This document shows positions 16,171 through 25,654 of a stretch of 49,208 nucleotides of DNA, piece after piece. The position numbers and the translations under genes are program-made. Origin of the DNA: JBJENW01 sp051880395 (GTDB lineage: Bacteria > Bacillota > Clostridia > Lachnospirales > Lachnospiraceae); NCBI GenBank assembly GCA_051880395.1, contig JBJENW010000262.1, positions 1-49,208 on the forward strand, in the 5' to 3' direction. Positions within the stretch are counted from its first letter, which is position 1; each line of letters opens with the position of its first letter. The notes beneath the pieces were generated by a model. It did no database searches. It saw nothing but the letters and a program-made list of their open reading frames with translations, and was not told the DNA's origin.

Positions 16171-18291
16171 CTACATAGACTGTCGTTGTGCAATCTCCGC
16201 CATTTTTGCATCGTTCAAACGGGTATCCCCTTTCACACGCGAATAAGATAAATAACCGTTCATCCGTTCAATCTTTGTGAGATTACGGCTGCCGCACTTC
16301 GGGCAGACATCCATGTTTAATTCCTCATGACCACAATCATCGCAATAAGACAGCGACAGATTCACGCCCTCATAAAAGCCCATATCCATGGCACGTCGTA
16401 CCAGTGTGCGGACAGCTTCTTTGTTATAGCCGATCGGATATTTTACATACTGAATCTTGCCGCCGTTTGACAGCTCCCAGAACCGATGTTCCAAATCCTG
16501 TTTCTGAATCGGTGTGATATCTTCTGTCACATGACAGTGAAATCCGTTGCTGACATATTCCCGATCGGATACATTTTCAATAATTCCATATTTTTTGCGG
16601 AACTGTTTGACCTGCAGACCACAGAGGTTCTCCGCCGGTGTCGCATAGATTGCATACAGATTTCCATCCTCTTTCTTAAATTCATTGACCTTTTCATTGA
16701 TATGCTGCAATACTTCCAGTGCAAATGTCCCATCCTCGACCAGTGATTTTTTATTATACAGCTGTTGAAGTTCGTTCAATGCAGTTATTCCAAAGGACGC
16801 CGTCGCTGTTTTTAATATTGGTTTGATCTTATCCTGTAACCCAAGATGTCCGCCATAAAACCCCCCTTCGCAATAAGCCAGCGGATTTGTCGATGCCCGC
16901 ATTTCTCCCAGATACGCATAGGTCCGAATATGCAGCTGCCGAATCAGCTCCAGGTAATAATCCAATACTTCGTAAAAATCCCGGTTTTCCTGTCTCGCCT
17001 TTGCCAATATCATTGGCAGGTGCAGACTTACAACCCCAATGTTAAACCGCCCGACAAACACAGGTTTATCATATGCATCTGCCGGTTCCATACCACCGCG
17101 TTCATACCACGGCGATAAGAACGCCCGACATCCCATCGGACTAATGATTTCTCCGTATTGTTTATACATATTCGAGATATAACCTTCTCCTGTCAGACTC
17201 AGCCAATCCGGATACATTGTCTTGCAGGAGCAGGAAATGCCTTCCTCAAACACATCCTCCAGCGGCTTTCCTGGTCCATGCAGGTTTTCGTCATACAAAA
17301 AGACGATTTTCGGAAAAAGGACCGGTTTTTTGTTTCCCTTTTTTCCTTCTCCCCCACGGCGTACGCGCAGCATACAGACGGATGCCATTTTTGCAAAACG
17401 TCCGGTTCCGGTACCAATTGTCACCGTGATAAACGGATAATCTCCTCGACTGGATGCCACTGTATTAAATTTATATTCCCATCCCTGAAAACCCTGCAGA
17501 AAATCCGTCTCCACATCTTTCAGCGCTTCCTTTTCGGCACGTGCCTTTTCAACACCCATGGAGATATATTTTTCAATATATTTCACATATGATTTTTCTG
17601 CATATGGCTCTAATAAAAGGTCTGCGCTCGGAACGGTAAACCCACCGTACTGCTGACTGGCTGCACTAAGAACAATATCTCCGATCACATCAAATGCAAC
17701 TTCTAGTGTCTTCGGCTCATTGTACCAGAGATTTCCCATCTCAAATCCACCCTCCAACACATGTTTGACATCAAACAGACAGCAGTTCATCGTATCCCGT
17801 CTGGCCGACATATCATGCACATAAATGTATCCGTCCCGACAAGCCTGAATCTCTTCTGTCGTCATAAAAAATTTCTGATACAGTTCTTTATTCAACTGAT
17901 TGAAGATCAGACTTCGTTTTGTCGACACCAGTGCACTGTCCGTATTTGAATTTTCTTTATCACCGATGTACATGATCGACTGACTCTTTTTATAGACCTC
18001 ATCTAGCATATGCACAAAGTCCTGCTTATAATTCCTGTAATCGCGATAACTTTTTGCTACCGCAGGGTTTACACGTTCCAGGGCACCCTCTACGATATTA
18101 TGCATCTGCGGAATCTGAATCTCGTCTAATCCCAGTTCTTCTACTTTGTCCTCCACAAACTGACAAATAAATGCAATTTCCTCGTCGGTAAATTTCACCA
18201 TCACCCGGTAGGCGGATTTATTCACTGCTGTCACTACTTTCTGCACATTGAATTCTTCTTTTGTTCCGTCTTTTTTTACAACCTTTTTCAT
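16171..18291 (-). CDS. nrdD: Anaerobic (class III) ribonucleoside-triphosphate reductase
   Basis: NrdD reduces ribonucleoside triphosphates to deoxy forms without oxygen, using a glycyl radical. The product is 706 aa. An N-terminal ATP-cone allosteric domain (about 1-90) starts KKVVKKDGTKEEF. The catalytic barrel holds the conserved Cys-rich stretches MNCCLFD and CMLRVRRGG. A zinc site, CDDCGHEELNMDVCPKCGS, precedes the C-terminal radical loop RMNGYLSYSR. The strict anaerobe lifestyle fits. Two NrdR-like boxes lie just upstream. Confidence 0.96.
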   Translation of the reverse strand: MKKVVKKDGTKEEFNVQKVVTAVNKSAYRVMVKFTDEEIAFICQFVEDKVEELGLDEIQIPQMHNIVEGALERVNPAVAKSYRDYRNYKQDFVHMLDEVYKKSQSIMYIGDKENSNTDSALVSTKRSLIFNQLNKELYQKFFMTTEEIQACRDGYIYVHDMSARRDTMNCCLFDVKHVLEGGFEMGNLWYNEPKTLEVAFDVIGDIVLSAASQQYGGFTVPSADLLLEPYAEKSYVKYIEKYISMGVEKARAEKEALKDVETDFLQGFQGWEYKFNTVASSRGDYPFITVTIGTGTGRFAKMASVCMLRVRRGGEGKKGNKKPVLFPKIVFLYDENLHGPGKPLEDVFEEGISCSCKTMYPDWLSLTGEGYISNMYKQYGEIISPMGCRAFLSPWYERGGMEPADAYDKPVFVGRFNIGVVSLHLPMILAKARQENRDFYEVLDYYLELIRQLHIRTYAYLGEMRASTNPLAYCEGGFYGGHLGLQDKIKPILKTATASFGITALNELQQLYNKKSLVEDGTFALEVLQHINEKVNEFKKEDGNLYAIYATPAENLCGLQVKQFRKKYGIIENVSDREYVSNGFHCHVTEDITPIQKQDLEHRFWELSNGGKIQYVKYPIGYNKEAVRTLVRRAMDMGFYEGVNLSLSYCDDCGHEELNMDVCPKCGSRNLTKIERMNGYLSYSRVKGDTRLNDAKMAEIAQRQSM

Positions 18292-18322
18292 GGTATCCCC
18301 TTGAACCTGCCTTTCTCATTAT

Positions 18323-18370
18323 GCACAATATATGGGAAGTTGTCCACATTTTATCCACCATATATTGTAC
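18323..18370. promoter_or_regulatory. Paired NrdR-box-like sites upstream of nrdD
   Basis: GCACAATATATGGGAA (18323-18338) and CCACCATATATTGTAC (18355-18370) each match a large part of the NrdR consensus ACACWATATATWGTGT. They are separated by 16 bases, giving a 32-base repeat distance, about three helical turns, as is typical for NrdR operator pairs. The far box overlaps a TACAAT -10-like hexamer on the minus strand. NrdR represses ribonucleotide reductase genes when dATP is plentiful. No nrdR gene is in the window. Confidence 0.72.
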
Positions 18371-18426
18371 CTGTTTTTAAAAACTCGTTTACTATGTTAG
18401 CATCACTTTGCCAAGACGTCAAGCAC

Positions 18427-18469
18427 AAAAAAGAGCAGACATCTGTAAGATATTTCCAAATGTCTGCCC
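18427..18469 (-). terminator. Intrinsic terminator after gpsA
   Basis: On the minus strand GGGCAGACAT (18460-18469) pairs with ATGTCTGCTC (18433-18442), with one G-T pair, and TTTTTT (18427-18432) follows. It closes the der-plsY-gpsA operon before the nrdD promoter region. Confidence 0.88.
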
Positions 18470-18495
18470 GAAACCTCTAAATTCGCATATTTACG

Positions 18496-19506
18496 CTATT
18501 TCCAGGAAAGTTCTTCATATTCTGTTTTTTTACCGCGCTGCATTAATTCGATCACTGCTTCTTTTGCAGGCTTGTCTTCAAATAACACTTTATTGACCTG
18601 CTCGATGATCGGAAGGGATACTTCATACCGTTTGGCAAGTCCCATCGCCGCTTTTGCTGAATATACACCCTCCACGACCATTTTTACTTCATCCATTGCC
18701 TCTTTCATGGTATACCCCTGTCCGATGAGCATACCGGCTTTTCGGTTTCGGCTATGGCGGCTCTCACAAGTAACGATCAGATCTCCGATTCCCGTCAATC
18801 CGTTTAACGTCTCTGCTCTTGCCCCCATTTTTAACGCCAAGCGGCTGATTTCTGCAATTCCACGCGTAATGAGCGCGGCTTTTGTATTATCCCCGAATCC
18901 CAATCCATCCGCCATACCGGCTGCTAAAGCGATGACATTTTTCAAAGAGCCTCCCAGCTCGATTCCCGTAATGTCCGGATTCGTATAGACGCGGAATACA
19001 TCATTCATAAACAGATCCTGTATGTAGTCTGCTGTCTGCTCTGTTTTTGCACCGACCACAACAGTTGTTGGAAGACCGACTCCTACTTCTTCTGCATGAC
19101 TCGGTCCTGAAAGAACAGCCACATCCGCCTGCCCGATCTCTTGTTCAATAACCTCCGACAGTGTAAAATACGTATGGTCTTCGATTCCTTTTGCCACATT
19201 GACAATCTTTTGTCCTGCTGCTACATATGGTGCCATACTCTTCGCTGTGCTGCGCGTATACGGAGAAGGGACCGCAAGAACAAGCAGATCCCGATTTTCT
19301 ATTGCCGCCTGTAAATCTGTCGTAAAAACGATTTCCTCCGGTATTTTTACGCCCGGCAGTTTCTCCACATGTTCATGTTTTTCCTGAAGCATTGTCACTT
19401 CCGATTCCAAAATCGACCACACCGTCACGTGATGTCCATTCTTCTGTAATAAAATTCCAAGTGCTGTCCCCCAACTGCCTGCTCCAATTACACTTATCTC
19501 TGCCAT
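18496..19506 (-). CDS. gpsA: Glycerol-3-phosphate dehydrogenase (NAD(P)+)
   Basis: GpsA reduces dihydroxyacetone phosphate to sn-glycerol 3-phosphate, the backbone for phospholipids. The product is 336 aa. The N-terminal Rossmann motif GAGSWGTALG lies at about 7-16. SGPSHAEEV and the catalytic-region stretch GGSLKNVIALAAG with GLTGIGDLIVTC follow. It directly follows plsY (5-base gap), which uses its product, so substrate and acyltransferase are co-made. Confidence 0.96.
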   Translation of the reverse strand: MAEISVIGAGSWGTALGILLQKNGHHVTVWSILESEVTMLQEKHEHVEKLPGVKIPEEIVFTTDLQAAIENRDLLVLAVPSPYTRSTAKSMAPYVAAGQKIVNVAKGIEDHTYFTLSEVIEQEIGQADVAVLSGPSHAEEVGVGLPTTVVVGAKTEQTADYIQDLFMNDVFRVYTNPDITGIELGGSLKNVIALAAGMADGLGFGDNTKAALITRGIAEISRLALKMGARAETLNGLTGIGDLIVTCESRHSRNRKAGMLIGQGYTMKEAMDEVKMVVEGVYSAKAAMGLAKRYEVSLPIIEQVNKVLFEDKPAKEAVIELMQRGKKTEYEELSWK

Positions 19507-19511
19507 ATTTT

Positions 19512-20168
19512 CTACACCTCTTTATTTTTTCCAAAACTTAGCTTATTTTCCTCTCCGTGAATCAGACGGACAATATTTTTTCGATGTTGAACCACGCACA
19601 ATAAAGCCAGCATCACGACCACAAGATAGATCTCAGGCAGATAAGCCACTGCCCCAAGCTGCACCCAGCCCATGCGTGTAAACAAAATTGTCTGAATGAC
19701 AAATGCCGCCATCACAAGCAGTGAGCCGACCGAAACATACCTCGTCAGTGCAACGGAAAGAATAAACACGATCAGACAAACCGGTGCCTCTAACGGCGCA
19801 AATACCAAGATCAGTGCAGATGTGCATGCAACACCTTTTCCGCCTTTAAATTTCATTGTTACCGGAAAATTGTGTCCCAAAACAGCACCGACACCTGCGT
19901 ATAATTTCAAGAGCTGTGCGCCATCCGGGTAACGATTATGAAAGATCAGCCATGCTATAAGCATTGCCAAAATGGTTTTTCCACAATCGCCGATAAATGT
20001 CAAAAGACCTGCTTTTACCCCCAGCGTCCGCAGTGTGTTCGTCGTTCCGATATTGCCGCTTCCGACTGTGCGGATATCGACTTTTTGCATCTTTCCGATA
20101 AAATATCCCGTCTCAAATAATCCAAAAACATATCCGATTACTAATGCGATGATCCGTGCTCCCGTCAT
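19512..20168 (-). CDS. plsY: Acyl-phosphate:glycerol-3-phosphate acyltransferase
   Basis: PlsY is an integral membrane enzyme that transfers an acyl group from acyl-phosphate (made by PlsX) to glycerol 3-phosphate. The product is 218 aa with about five membrane segments. The conserved loops GSGNIGTTNTLR (about 36-47), KGGKGVA (about 108-114) and GHNFPV are visible. It sits 2 bases after der and 5 bases before gpsA. The partner plsX is at 44368-45393 in this window. Confidence 0.95.
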   Translation of the reverse strand: MTGARIIALVIGYVFGLFETGYFIGKMQKVDIRTVGSGNIGTTNTLRTLGVKAGLLTFIGDCGKTILAMLIAWLIFHNRYPDGAQLLKLYAGVGAVLGHNFPVTMKFKGGKGVACTSALILVFAPLEAPVCLIVFILSVALTRYVSVGSLLVMAAFVIQTILFTRMGWVQLGAVAYLPEIYLVVVMLALLCVVQHRKNIVRLIHGEENKLSFGKNKEV

Positions 20169-20170
20169 GT

Positions 20171-21493
20171 CTAACCTTCCTTTCTCTCGCGAATGATAAA
20201 ACGAAGTGCCGTTCCTCTAAATCCAAATGCGTCACGGATTCTATTTTCCAGATATCTGGTATAAGAAAAATGCATCAGCTTTTTATCATTGACAAAAATA
20301 ACAAAGGTTGGCGGTTTTACAGACACTTGCGTGATATAATACAAGCGCAGACGTTTTCCTTTATCTGATGGAGGCTGCTGCATTGCAACCGCTTCCGTCA
20401 TGATCTCGTTTAACACACCGGTTGCTACACGAAGCGCATTGTTTTCCAAGACGATATCGATCGTTTCAAATAATTTCGGTATCCTCTGTCCTGTCTGCGC
20501 AGAAATAAACACAATCTCTGCATAGGACATAAAACTCAGCACATCGCGGATATCTTCTGTCTGTTTATAAATCGTCTTATCATCCTTTTCTACCGCATCC
20601 CATTTATTGACAGCGATCACAACGCCTTTTCCGCGTTCATGTGCAATTCCTGCAATCTTGGCATCCTGCTCCGTCACGCCTTCCGTCGCATCGATCATCA
20701 GCACCACTACATCTGATTTTTCAACTGCGGATACAGCACGAATGATGCTGTAACGCTCGATATCCTCTTTGATCTTACTTTTCCGACGCAGTCCTGCGGT
20801 ATCAATAAAAATATACTCTCTGCCATTATAAGTCAGCGCTGTATCTACCGCATCCCTGGTCGTTCCTGCAATATCTGATACGATCAGTCGCTGATCTCCG
20901 ACCAGACGATTGATCAGTGAAGACTTTCCGACATTCGGTTTTCCGATCACCGCGATGCGTGGACGTTCATCATCTTCTTCCTCCGCATTTCTTTCTGGAA
21001 AATATTTCACTACTTCTTCTAACATATCACCGAGTCCGAGCATCGACGTCGCTGACACCGGAATCGGATCTCCGATTCCCATATTATAAAACTCGTATAC
21101 ATCCGGCATATATTTATTAAAATCATCGACTTTATTTACTACTAAAACAACCGGCTTCTTCGAACGACGCAACAGATCTGCTACCTTCATATCTGCGTCA
21201 ACAAGTCCCTGTCTGACATCCACAAGAAAAATGATCACATCCGCCGTTTCGATCGCGATCTGTGCCTGCTCCCGCATCTGGGATAAAATGATATCTTTGC
21301 TGTCCGGCTCAATTCCGCCGGTATCGATCAGTGTAAATGCCCGGTCAAGCCATGTTACATCTGCATAAATTCTGTCCCTTGTCACGCCCGGCGTATCTTT
21401 CACGATCGAAATTCTTTCTCCTGCCAGCGCATTAAATAACGTCGATTTTCCGACATTTGGGCGTCCTACAACAGCCACTACTGGTTTACTCAT
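20171..21493 (-). CDS. der: Ribosome assembly GTPase Der (EngA)
   Basis: Der is an essential 50S subunit assembly factor with two GTPase domains. The product is 440 aa. The first domain has GRPNVGKST, DTGGIEP and NKVD; the second has GKPNVGKSS, DTAGLRRK and NKWD. A KH-like RNA-binding domain ends the protein. The start at 21493 (MSKPVVAVVG) follows AAGGAGAG; the frame to 21529 has no better site. It heads the der-plsY-gpsA operon and has a good promoter upstream. Confidence 0.96.
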   Translation of the reverse strand: MSKPVVAVVGRPNVGKSTLFNALAGERISIVKDTPGVTRDRIYADVTWLDRAFTLIDTGGIEPDSKDIILSQMREQAQIAIETADVIIFLVDVRQGLVDADMKVADLLRRSKKPVVLVVNKVDDFNKYMPDVYEFYNMGIGDPIPVSATSMLGLGDMLEEVVKYFPERNAEEEDDERPRIAVIGKPNVGKSSLINRLVGDQRLIVSDIAGTTRDAVDTALTYNGREYIFIDTAGLRRKSKIKEDIERYSIIRAVSAVEKSDVVVLMIDATEGVTEQDAKIAGIAHERGKGVVIAVNKWDAVEKDDKTIYKQTEDIRDVLSFMSYAEIVFISAQTGQRIPKLFETIDIVLENNALRVATGVLNEIMTEAVAMQQPPSDKGKRLRLYYITQVSVKPPTFVIFVNDKKLMHFSYTRYLENRIRDAFGFRGTALRFIIRERKEG

Positions 21494-21546
21494 ACTAACT
21501 CTCCTTCTTGTCTTCCATCCAAATTCCATTCCATGCCGACTGCTAA

Positions 21547-21575
21547 ATTTTACAATATCTGCGGCATCTTGTAAA
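21547..21575 (-). promoter_or_regulatory. Sigma-A promoter of der-plsY-gpsA
   Basis: Minus strand TTTACA (21570-21575), a 17-base spacer and TAAAAT (21547-21552) lie about 54 bases before the der start. Each hexamer has 5 of 6 consensus bases. Confidence 0.72.
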
Positions 21576-21585
21576 GGCTTTCCCT

Positions 21586-23511
21586 TTATTCTTCCTGCAT
21601 AACTTCCGTTTTTTCGTTGTAATTATTTTCTGTGATCAGTCTGTCCTCATTCGCAATAATGTGATGTTCGCACAAAAACTGAATCGTTCTCGTATATCCT
21701 TTGTTCAAAAGAATACATGCGGTTCCTTTATGAAGATTTTCTTCCGTAGAAATGTCATCCTGTGCATAAAAATCTGCCATGGCATCCTGAATCGCATTTT
21801 TTGTATGAAAATCGATCTCAAGATCATTCAGATACCAATAACTACTGTCTCCCCCCTCTTCATATGAGGAATCCGCACCGTTTTTGATATCCTCTTCCAC
21901 TGCCAAAATAAGATCATTCATCCATTTTTTGGGAATCGCAACTGGATTCACCTCATCTAAATTTCCAGAGTCATAGAGATTCAAACTAACACTGTCCACT
22001 TTCATTTCTTCATAATTTTCGCAAAAATTCGACTGCATAAACTGCTGCACGGTCGTTGCCCGCTTAAAAATTTCGTATAAGATCTGCTCTGCCTCATCTG
22101 TCGGCTTTTGTTTCAATGATGTCACATTCTGTTTTGTGTAAATTTCATAATGGCGTGTGCAAAACGTTCCATCTTTCATCAGATATCTGAATTCCACCAC
22201 ATTCGAGATATAGTCTTTTTTCTTTTTTTGCACAATCTGATCCTTCTTTTCGATCAGTTGTTTTTGCAAACGAATGATATTCTCAATGCCTGACGGATCC
22301 TTTTCTAAATCCGTCTCCCAAAACGAAACATATGCCTTTTTTACATCCTGCACATCCGGTGTCCATTTTTCCATACCAAACGGATCCATAGAAATGAAGA
22401 AAAACGTACCTACTAAAAACACCCCTAAAACAGCTGCTTCTACAAATCGTTTCTTGTTAAAAATGCGAATTGTTTTTTCCAAAAACATCTCCATTCCAAA
22501 AAATACCAAGATTCCGACAACGAACACACAGATTAATAACTGAACGGAATTCACCGTTCCCCAATACCCTTCATTCACCAGATTAAAGAAAAATGCTGCA
22601 CTAAATTCCCCACAGAAAAATGCCGTTCCCCAACGCAGCAAAGGTTTCAACTTTGGAATACAGATCATATCCCCTGCATAATCCAGCTTTCTGCGACCGT
22701 ACATAGCATATGCCATCCAGACAAAAGCAAATGCAATAAAGAAATAAAAGATCATATACTGCGTCCCTTTCATCTGCATCGAACAAGTGTCTCCCATTGG
22801 ATCTTCCTTCAGACGGATTCCTACACTGCTCAGAATACAGTACAGCGGCGATAAAAATTCTTTTCCATTCAAAACCAGCGAGTGATTTAACCCGAAAGAA
22901 ACCGCCATGATCAATTGATAGACGATAAATTTTGTTCCCGCATAGAAAAAATTTAATCCGACAAAGAAAAACGGAACTACCACAGCCTGTCCTGCAAGCA
23001 TACAGCAGACAACTGCCATACTGTAGTATAAAAAGCTCTGCCCCGCCATCAAAAGAAATGCATACGCCACAAATTCGATCTGCGGCATTTCAAAGACAAA
23101 TCCAAAGAACATAACGATAAAAAAAGCAAGAATCTGCGGAATCCACAAACTAAACAGTCCCGCAAAATAATTGCTGAAAAACAGCTCTTTTCGGTCTAAC
23201 GGAAATGCATGCAGCATGTTTGACGCATTCTGTTTAAACAAATAAGAAAACACAAGAACTGCACTGATCACAGAGACCGCCGCAAGGAGTATCTCATTCC
23301 CTCCCAAATGCAATGCCTGATACAAGGAGCGGATCTGCTGTGCCTCTCTCTGAATTTTTGTCCCGATGTTCTCCTGTATACTGAGTTTTGCAACCAATTG
23401 CACCGGCATGACTACCAATAAAAATAAAAAATATCCACTCCAGACCGGCCACAAATGTCGGATACTTCTTCGAAAAACTGTTTGATTAAAAAAGGATGTC
23501 TTTGACCGCAT
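21586..23511 (-). CDS. ABC transporter permease (YtrC/D-like, unknown substrate)
   Basis: This large membrane protein is the partner of the ATPase at 23486. The product is 641 aa. About six membrane segments lie in the first 260 residues, with more at about 290-385. The rest, about 390-641, is soluble, acidic and rich in charged residues, probably outside the cell or in the cytoplasm. It overlaps the ATPase gene by 26 bases. The GntR-ATPase-permease order resembles Bacillus ytr and other envelope-stress transporters. I cannot name the substrate. Confidence 0.78.
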   Translation of the reverse strand: MRSKTSFFNQTVFRRSIRHLWPVWSGYFLFLLVVMPVQLVAKLSIQENIGTKIQREAQQIRSLYQALHLGGNEILLAAVSVISAVLVFSYLFKQNASNMLHAFPLDRKELFFSNYFAGLFSLWIPQILAFFIVMFFGFVFEMPQIEFVAYAFLLMAGQSFLYYSMAVVCCMLAGQAVVVPFFFVGLNFFYAGTKFIVYQLIMAVSFGLNHSLVLNGKEFLSPLYCILSSVGIRLKEDPMGDTCSMQMKGTQYMIFYFFIAFAFVWMAYAMYGRRKLDYAGDMICIPKLKPLLRWGTAFFCGEFSAAFFFNLVNEGYWGTVNSVQLLICVFVVGILVFFGMEMFLEKTIRIFNKKRFVEAAVLGVFLVGTFFFISMDPFGMEKWTPDVQDVKKAYVSFWETDLEKDPSGIENIIRLQKQLIEKKDQIVQKKKKDYISNVVEFRYLMKDGTFCTRHYEIYTKQNVTSLKQKPTDEAEQILYEIFKRATTVQQFMQSNFCENYEEMKVDSVSLNLYDSGNLDEVNPVAIPKKWMNDLILAVEEDIKNGADSSYEEGGDSSYWYLNDLEIDFHTKNAIQDAMADFYAQDDISTEENLHKGTACILLNKGYTRTIQFLCEHHIIANEDRLITENNYNEKTEVMQEE

Positions 23512-24385
23512 AATTTTCTCCTTCCAGCTCGTAAATAAATATTTCTTCCAGTGTCAATGGCAGGATGTCGATCAACAAAGGATGCATCTGTTCCAACTGC
23601 GCTTTCGCGTCCTGTGGATTTCCTTTTACGATCAGTGTATATACTTTTCCAATATTCGACATATGTAACACTTCAAAGGATTCCGGTAATTTCGGCATGC
23701 TCGACTCAAATGCCACCTGAATCTTTGTGATATTTCCCTGTAATTCCTGCAAAGAGCGTTCCACTAAAATTTTTCCTTTATGCAAAATACCGACATGATC
23801 ACAGACGTCTTCTAATTCCCGCAGATTATGAGAGGAGACTAAGATCGTCGTTTCCTGTTCCGCCACTGCTTCCAGAAGAATGTTCCAAACCTGGCGGCGC
23901 ATCACCGGATCGAGCCCGTCCACCGGCTCATCTAAGATCAAAATATCCGGCCGAATGCTGACAGACAGCCAAAACGCTACCTGCTTTTGCATCCCCTTTG
24001 ACAACCGCCGGATATTCTTTTTCGGATCAATATTCGAAAAACACTCCGACAGCCGGTCAAATAGTTTTTCATCAAATGTCGGATACATTCCCTGATAAAA
24101 CCGTTTCATCTCCAAAGTATTTGCCTGATGAAAATAAAACAGATCATCCGGGATATAAGCAAACCGTTCCTTCGCATGCGGGTTCTCCCAGACGGGTTCC
24201 TGGTCAATAAAAATTTTTCCCGTATCCGGTTTATAGACCCCTGTAATATGATGGATCAATGTAGATTTTCCGGCACCGTTCGGTCCGACCAGTCCGTAGA
24301 CGGCCCCTTTTTTCACATGCAGGCTCAGATCATCTAATGCTTGAAACGTGCCAAATTTTTTCGTTACGTGTTCTACCTGTATCAC
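23486..24385 (-). CDS. ABC transporter ATP-binding protein
   Basis: The product is 299 aa. Walker A GPNGAGKST lies at about 35-43. The signature is RLSKGMQKQVAF, a degenerate form seen in export-type or YtrB-like ATPases, and Walker B is ILILDEPVDGLDP with H-loop SSHN. The C-terminal 80 residues form an accessory domain. It overlaps the GntR gene by four bases (ATGA type) and the permease by 26, so all three are one unit. The membrane target is unknown. Confidence 0.88.
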   Translation of the reverse strand: MIQVEHVTKKFGTFQALDDLSLHVKKGAVYGLVGPNGAGKSTLIHHITGVYKPDTGKIFIDQEPVWENPHAKERFAYIPDDLFYFHQANTLEMKRFYQGMYPTFDEKLFDRLSECFSNIDPKKNIRRLSKGMQKQVAFWLSVSIRPDILILDEPVDGLDPVMRRQVWNILLEAVAEQETTILVSSHNLRELEDVCDHVGILHKGKILVERSLQELQGNITKIQVAFESSMPKLPESFEVLHMSNIGKVYTLIVKGNPQDAKAQLEQMHPLLIDILPLTLEEIFIYELEGENYAVKDILF

Positions 24386-24756
24386 TCGTTTTTTGTACCT
24401 CCTGCCAGTTCATCAATTCGTCTTTTTAAAGTTGCTGCATCCAGCGAAAGGGATAACAGTGCCTGAACGGTTTCATCAAATTTCAACATTTGTTCTTTTT
24501 TCTGATGCTCCAAAATTTCAGATCTTGCAGCACAAAATGTTCCACTCCCTGTTCTTTTGTGCAGATACCCTTCCTCTTCTAATTCCTGATATGCGCGCGA
24601 AATCGTATTCGGGTGCAGGGAAAGCGATTCTGCCAAGTCGCGTACGGAAGGGAGTTTTTCTTTTTCCCGAATCATCCCTGTCCGGATCAACAGACGGATG
24701 CTGTCTTTAATCTGTTCATAAATCGGTTTTGTATTCTGATACTGCACCCGGATCAT
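24382..24756 (-). CDS. GntR family regulator, YtrA subfamily
   Basis: The product is 124 aa. The N-terminal winged helix (about 1-75) shows PIYEQIKDSIRLLIRTGMI, then SVRDLAESLSLHPNTISRAY and EEEGYLHKRTGSGTFC. The short C-terminal helix region (about 75-124) matches the YtrA subfamily, which lacks a large ligand-binding domain. Such proteins usually repress the ABC transporter genes that follow them. It begins 10 bases after pgeF, and no separate promoter is obvious. Confidence 0.88.
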   Translation of the reverse strand: MIRVQYQNTKPIYEQIKDSIRLLIRTGMIREKEKLPSVRDLAESLSLHPNTISRAYQELEEEGYLHKRTGSGTFCAARSEILEHQKKEQMLKFDETVQALLSLSLDAATLKRRIDELAGGTKNE

Positions 24757-24766
24757 TCTTTCCCTC

Positions 24767-25633
24767 CTATTCGTTTAACATTAAAAATGCACCGAGATTT
24801 CCACGCTGCCCATGACTTCCACGATGGGAAAAAAGCAGTTCTTTATTGCAGCAGGTACAGATATCTGTCACAGCCAGATGCTGTGGCAAAATGCCCGCCT
24901 GTATTAGGATAATTTCATTTGCCTTCCAAAGATTTAATTGATATTTGCCGCCTCCTTTTTCATACAAAATCGCCTCCTTTTCTTTTGGAAACTCTTTTGC
25001 AAACGCCATTGCTACATCCTCACTCACTTCATAGCAATCCTGACAGATTGACGGTCCGATGGCACAGATCAGATTCTCCGGTCGGCTGTCAAATTCTTTT
25101 TGCATCGCCTCTACCGTTCGCGCTCCCATGCGCCCTACCGTGCCTCTCCATCCGGAATGGGAAAGTCCAATGGCATGGTGTTGCGGATCTACAAAATAAA
25201 GTGGTACACAGTCCGCATACCCTGTCATCAGCATCAGCCCCGGTTCATTTGTGATCATACCATCCACATCCGAAAAACGCTTCGGTGTCAGAAGACCACT
25301 TCCCGCATCTTCTTTTGTCACACGTCGGACGGTTGTCGTATGCGTTTGATCCGAACAAACGATCTGCGACGTGGAAATTCCCAATGCCTCCGCTGCCCGC
25401 TCATAATTTTTCTGTACCTTCTGCGGGTCATCACCACGCGAAAACGTAAAATTTAAACTGGAAAAACAGCCCTCACTGACTCCTCCGGCACGTGTCGTAA
25501 AACAATGCTGCACAATCCCTGTCTCTTCTAACAGTGGATATCGCAGCAGTGGTACGATACTGCCGTCTTTTAATCTTTCTTCGTCGATACGCAACGTATG
25601 TGCTGCCTCTTTTCGTTTGAATTCCATTGTCAT
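24767..25633 (-). CDS. pgeF: Peptidoglycan editing factor PgeF (laccase-domain, YfiH/YlmD family)
   Basis: This family has purine-nucleoside phosphorylase or adenosine deaminase-like activity in some members, and E. coli YfiH is linked to peptidoglycan composition. The product is 288 aa. Metal/active-site stretches seen are DQTHTTTV, YADCVPL, SHSGWRGT and IGPSICQDCYEV; each holds the conserved His or Cys. The ATG at 25633 has AAAGGA nine bases upstream; an in-frame ATG at 25627 is also possible. It sits between yraN and the transporter operon. Confidence 0.9.
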   Translation of the reverse strand: MTMEFKRKEAAHTLRIDEERLKDGSIVPLLRYPLLEETGIVQHCFTTRAGGVSEGCFSSLNFTFSRGDDPQKVQKNYERAAEALGISTSQIVCSDQTHTTTVRRVTKEDAGSGLLTPKRFSDVDGMITNEPGLMLMTGYADCVPLYFVDPQHHAIGLSHSGWRGTVGRMGARTVEAMQKEFDSRPENLICAIGPSICQDCYEVSEDVAMAFAKEFPKEKEAILYEKGGGKYQLNLWKANEIILIQAGILPQHLAVTDICTCCNKELLFSHRGSHGQRGNLGAFLMLNE

Positions 25634-25654
25634 TGCGTTTTTTCCTTTCTCGCT

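Noticed and set aside
18341..18359. DnaA-box-like 9-mers upstream of nrdD
   Set aside because: Only two near matches, each one mismatch from consensus, and both lie within the spacer of the NrdR-box pair. There is no dnaA/dnaN neighbourhood, so it is not an origin.
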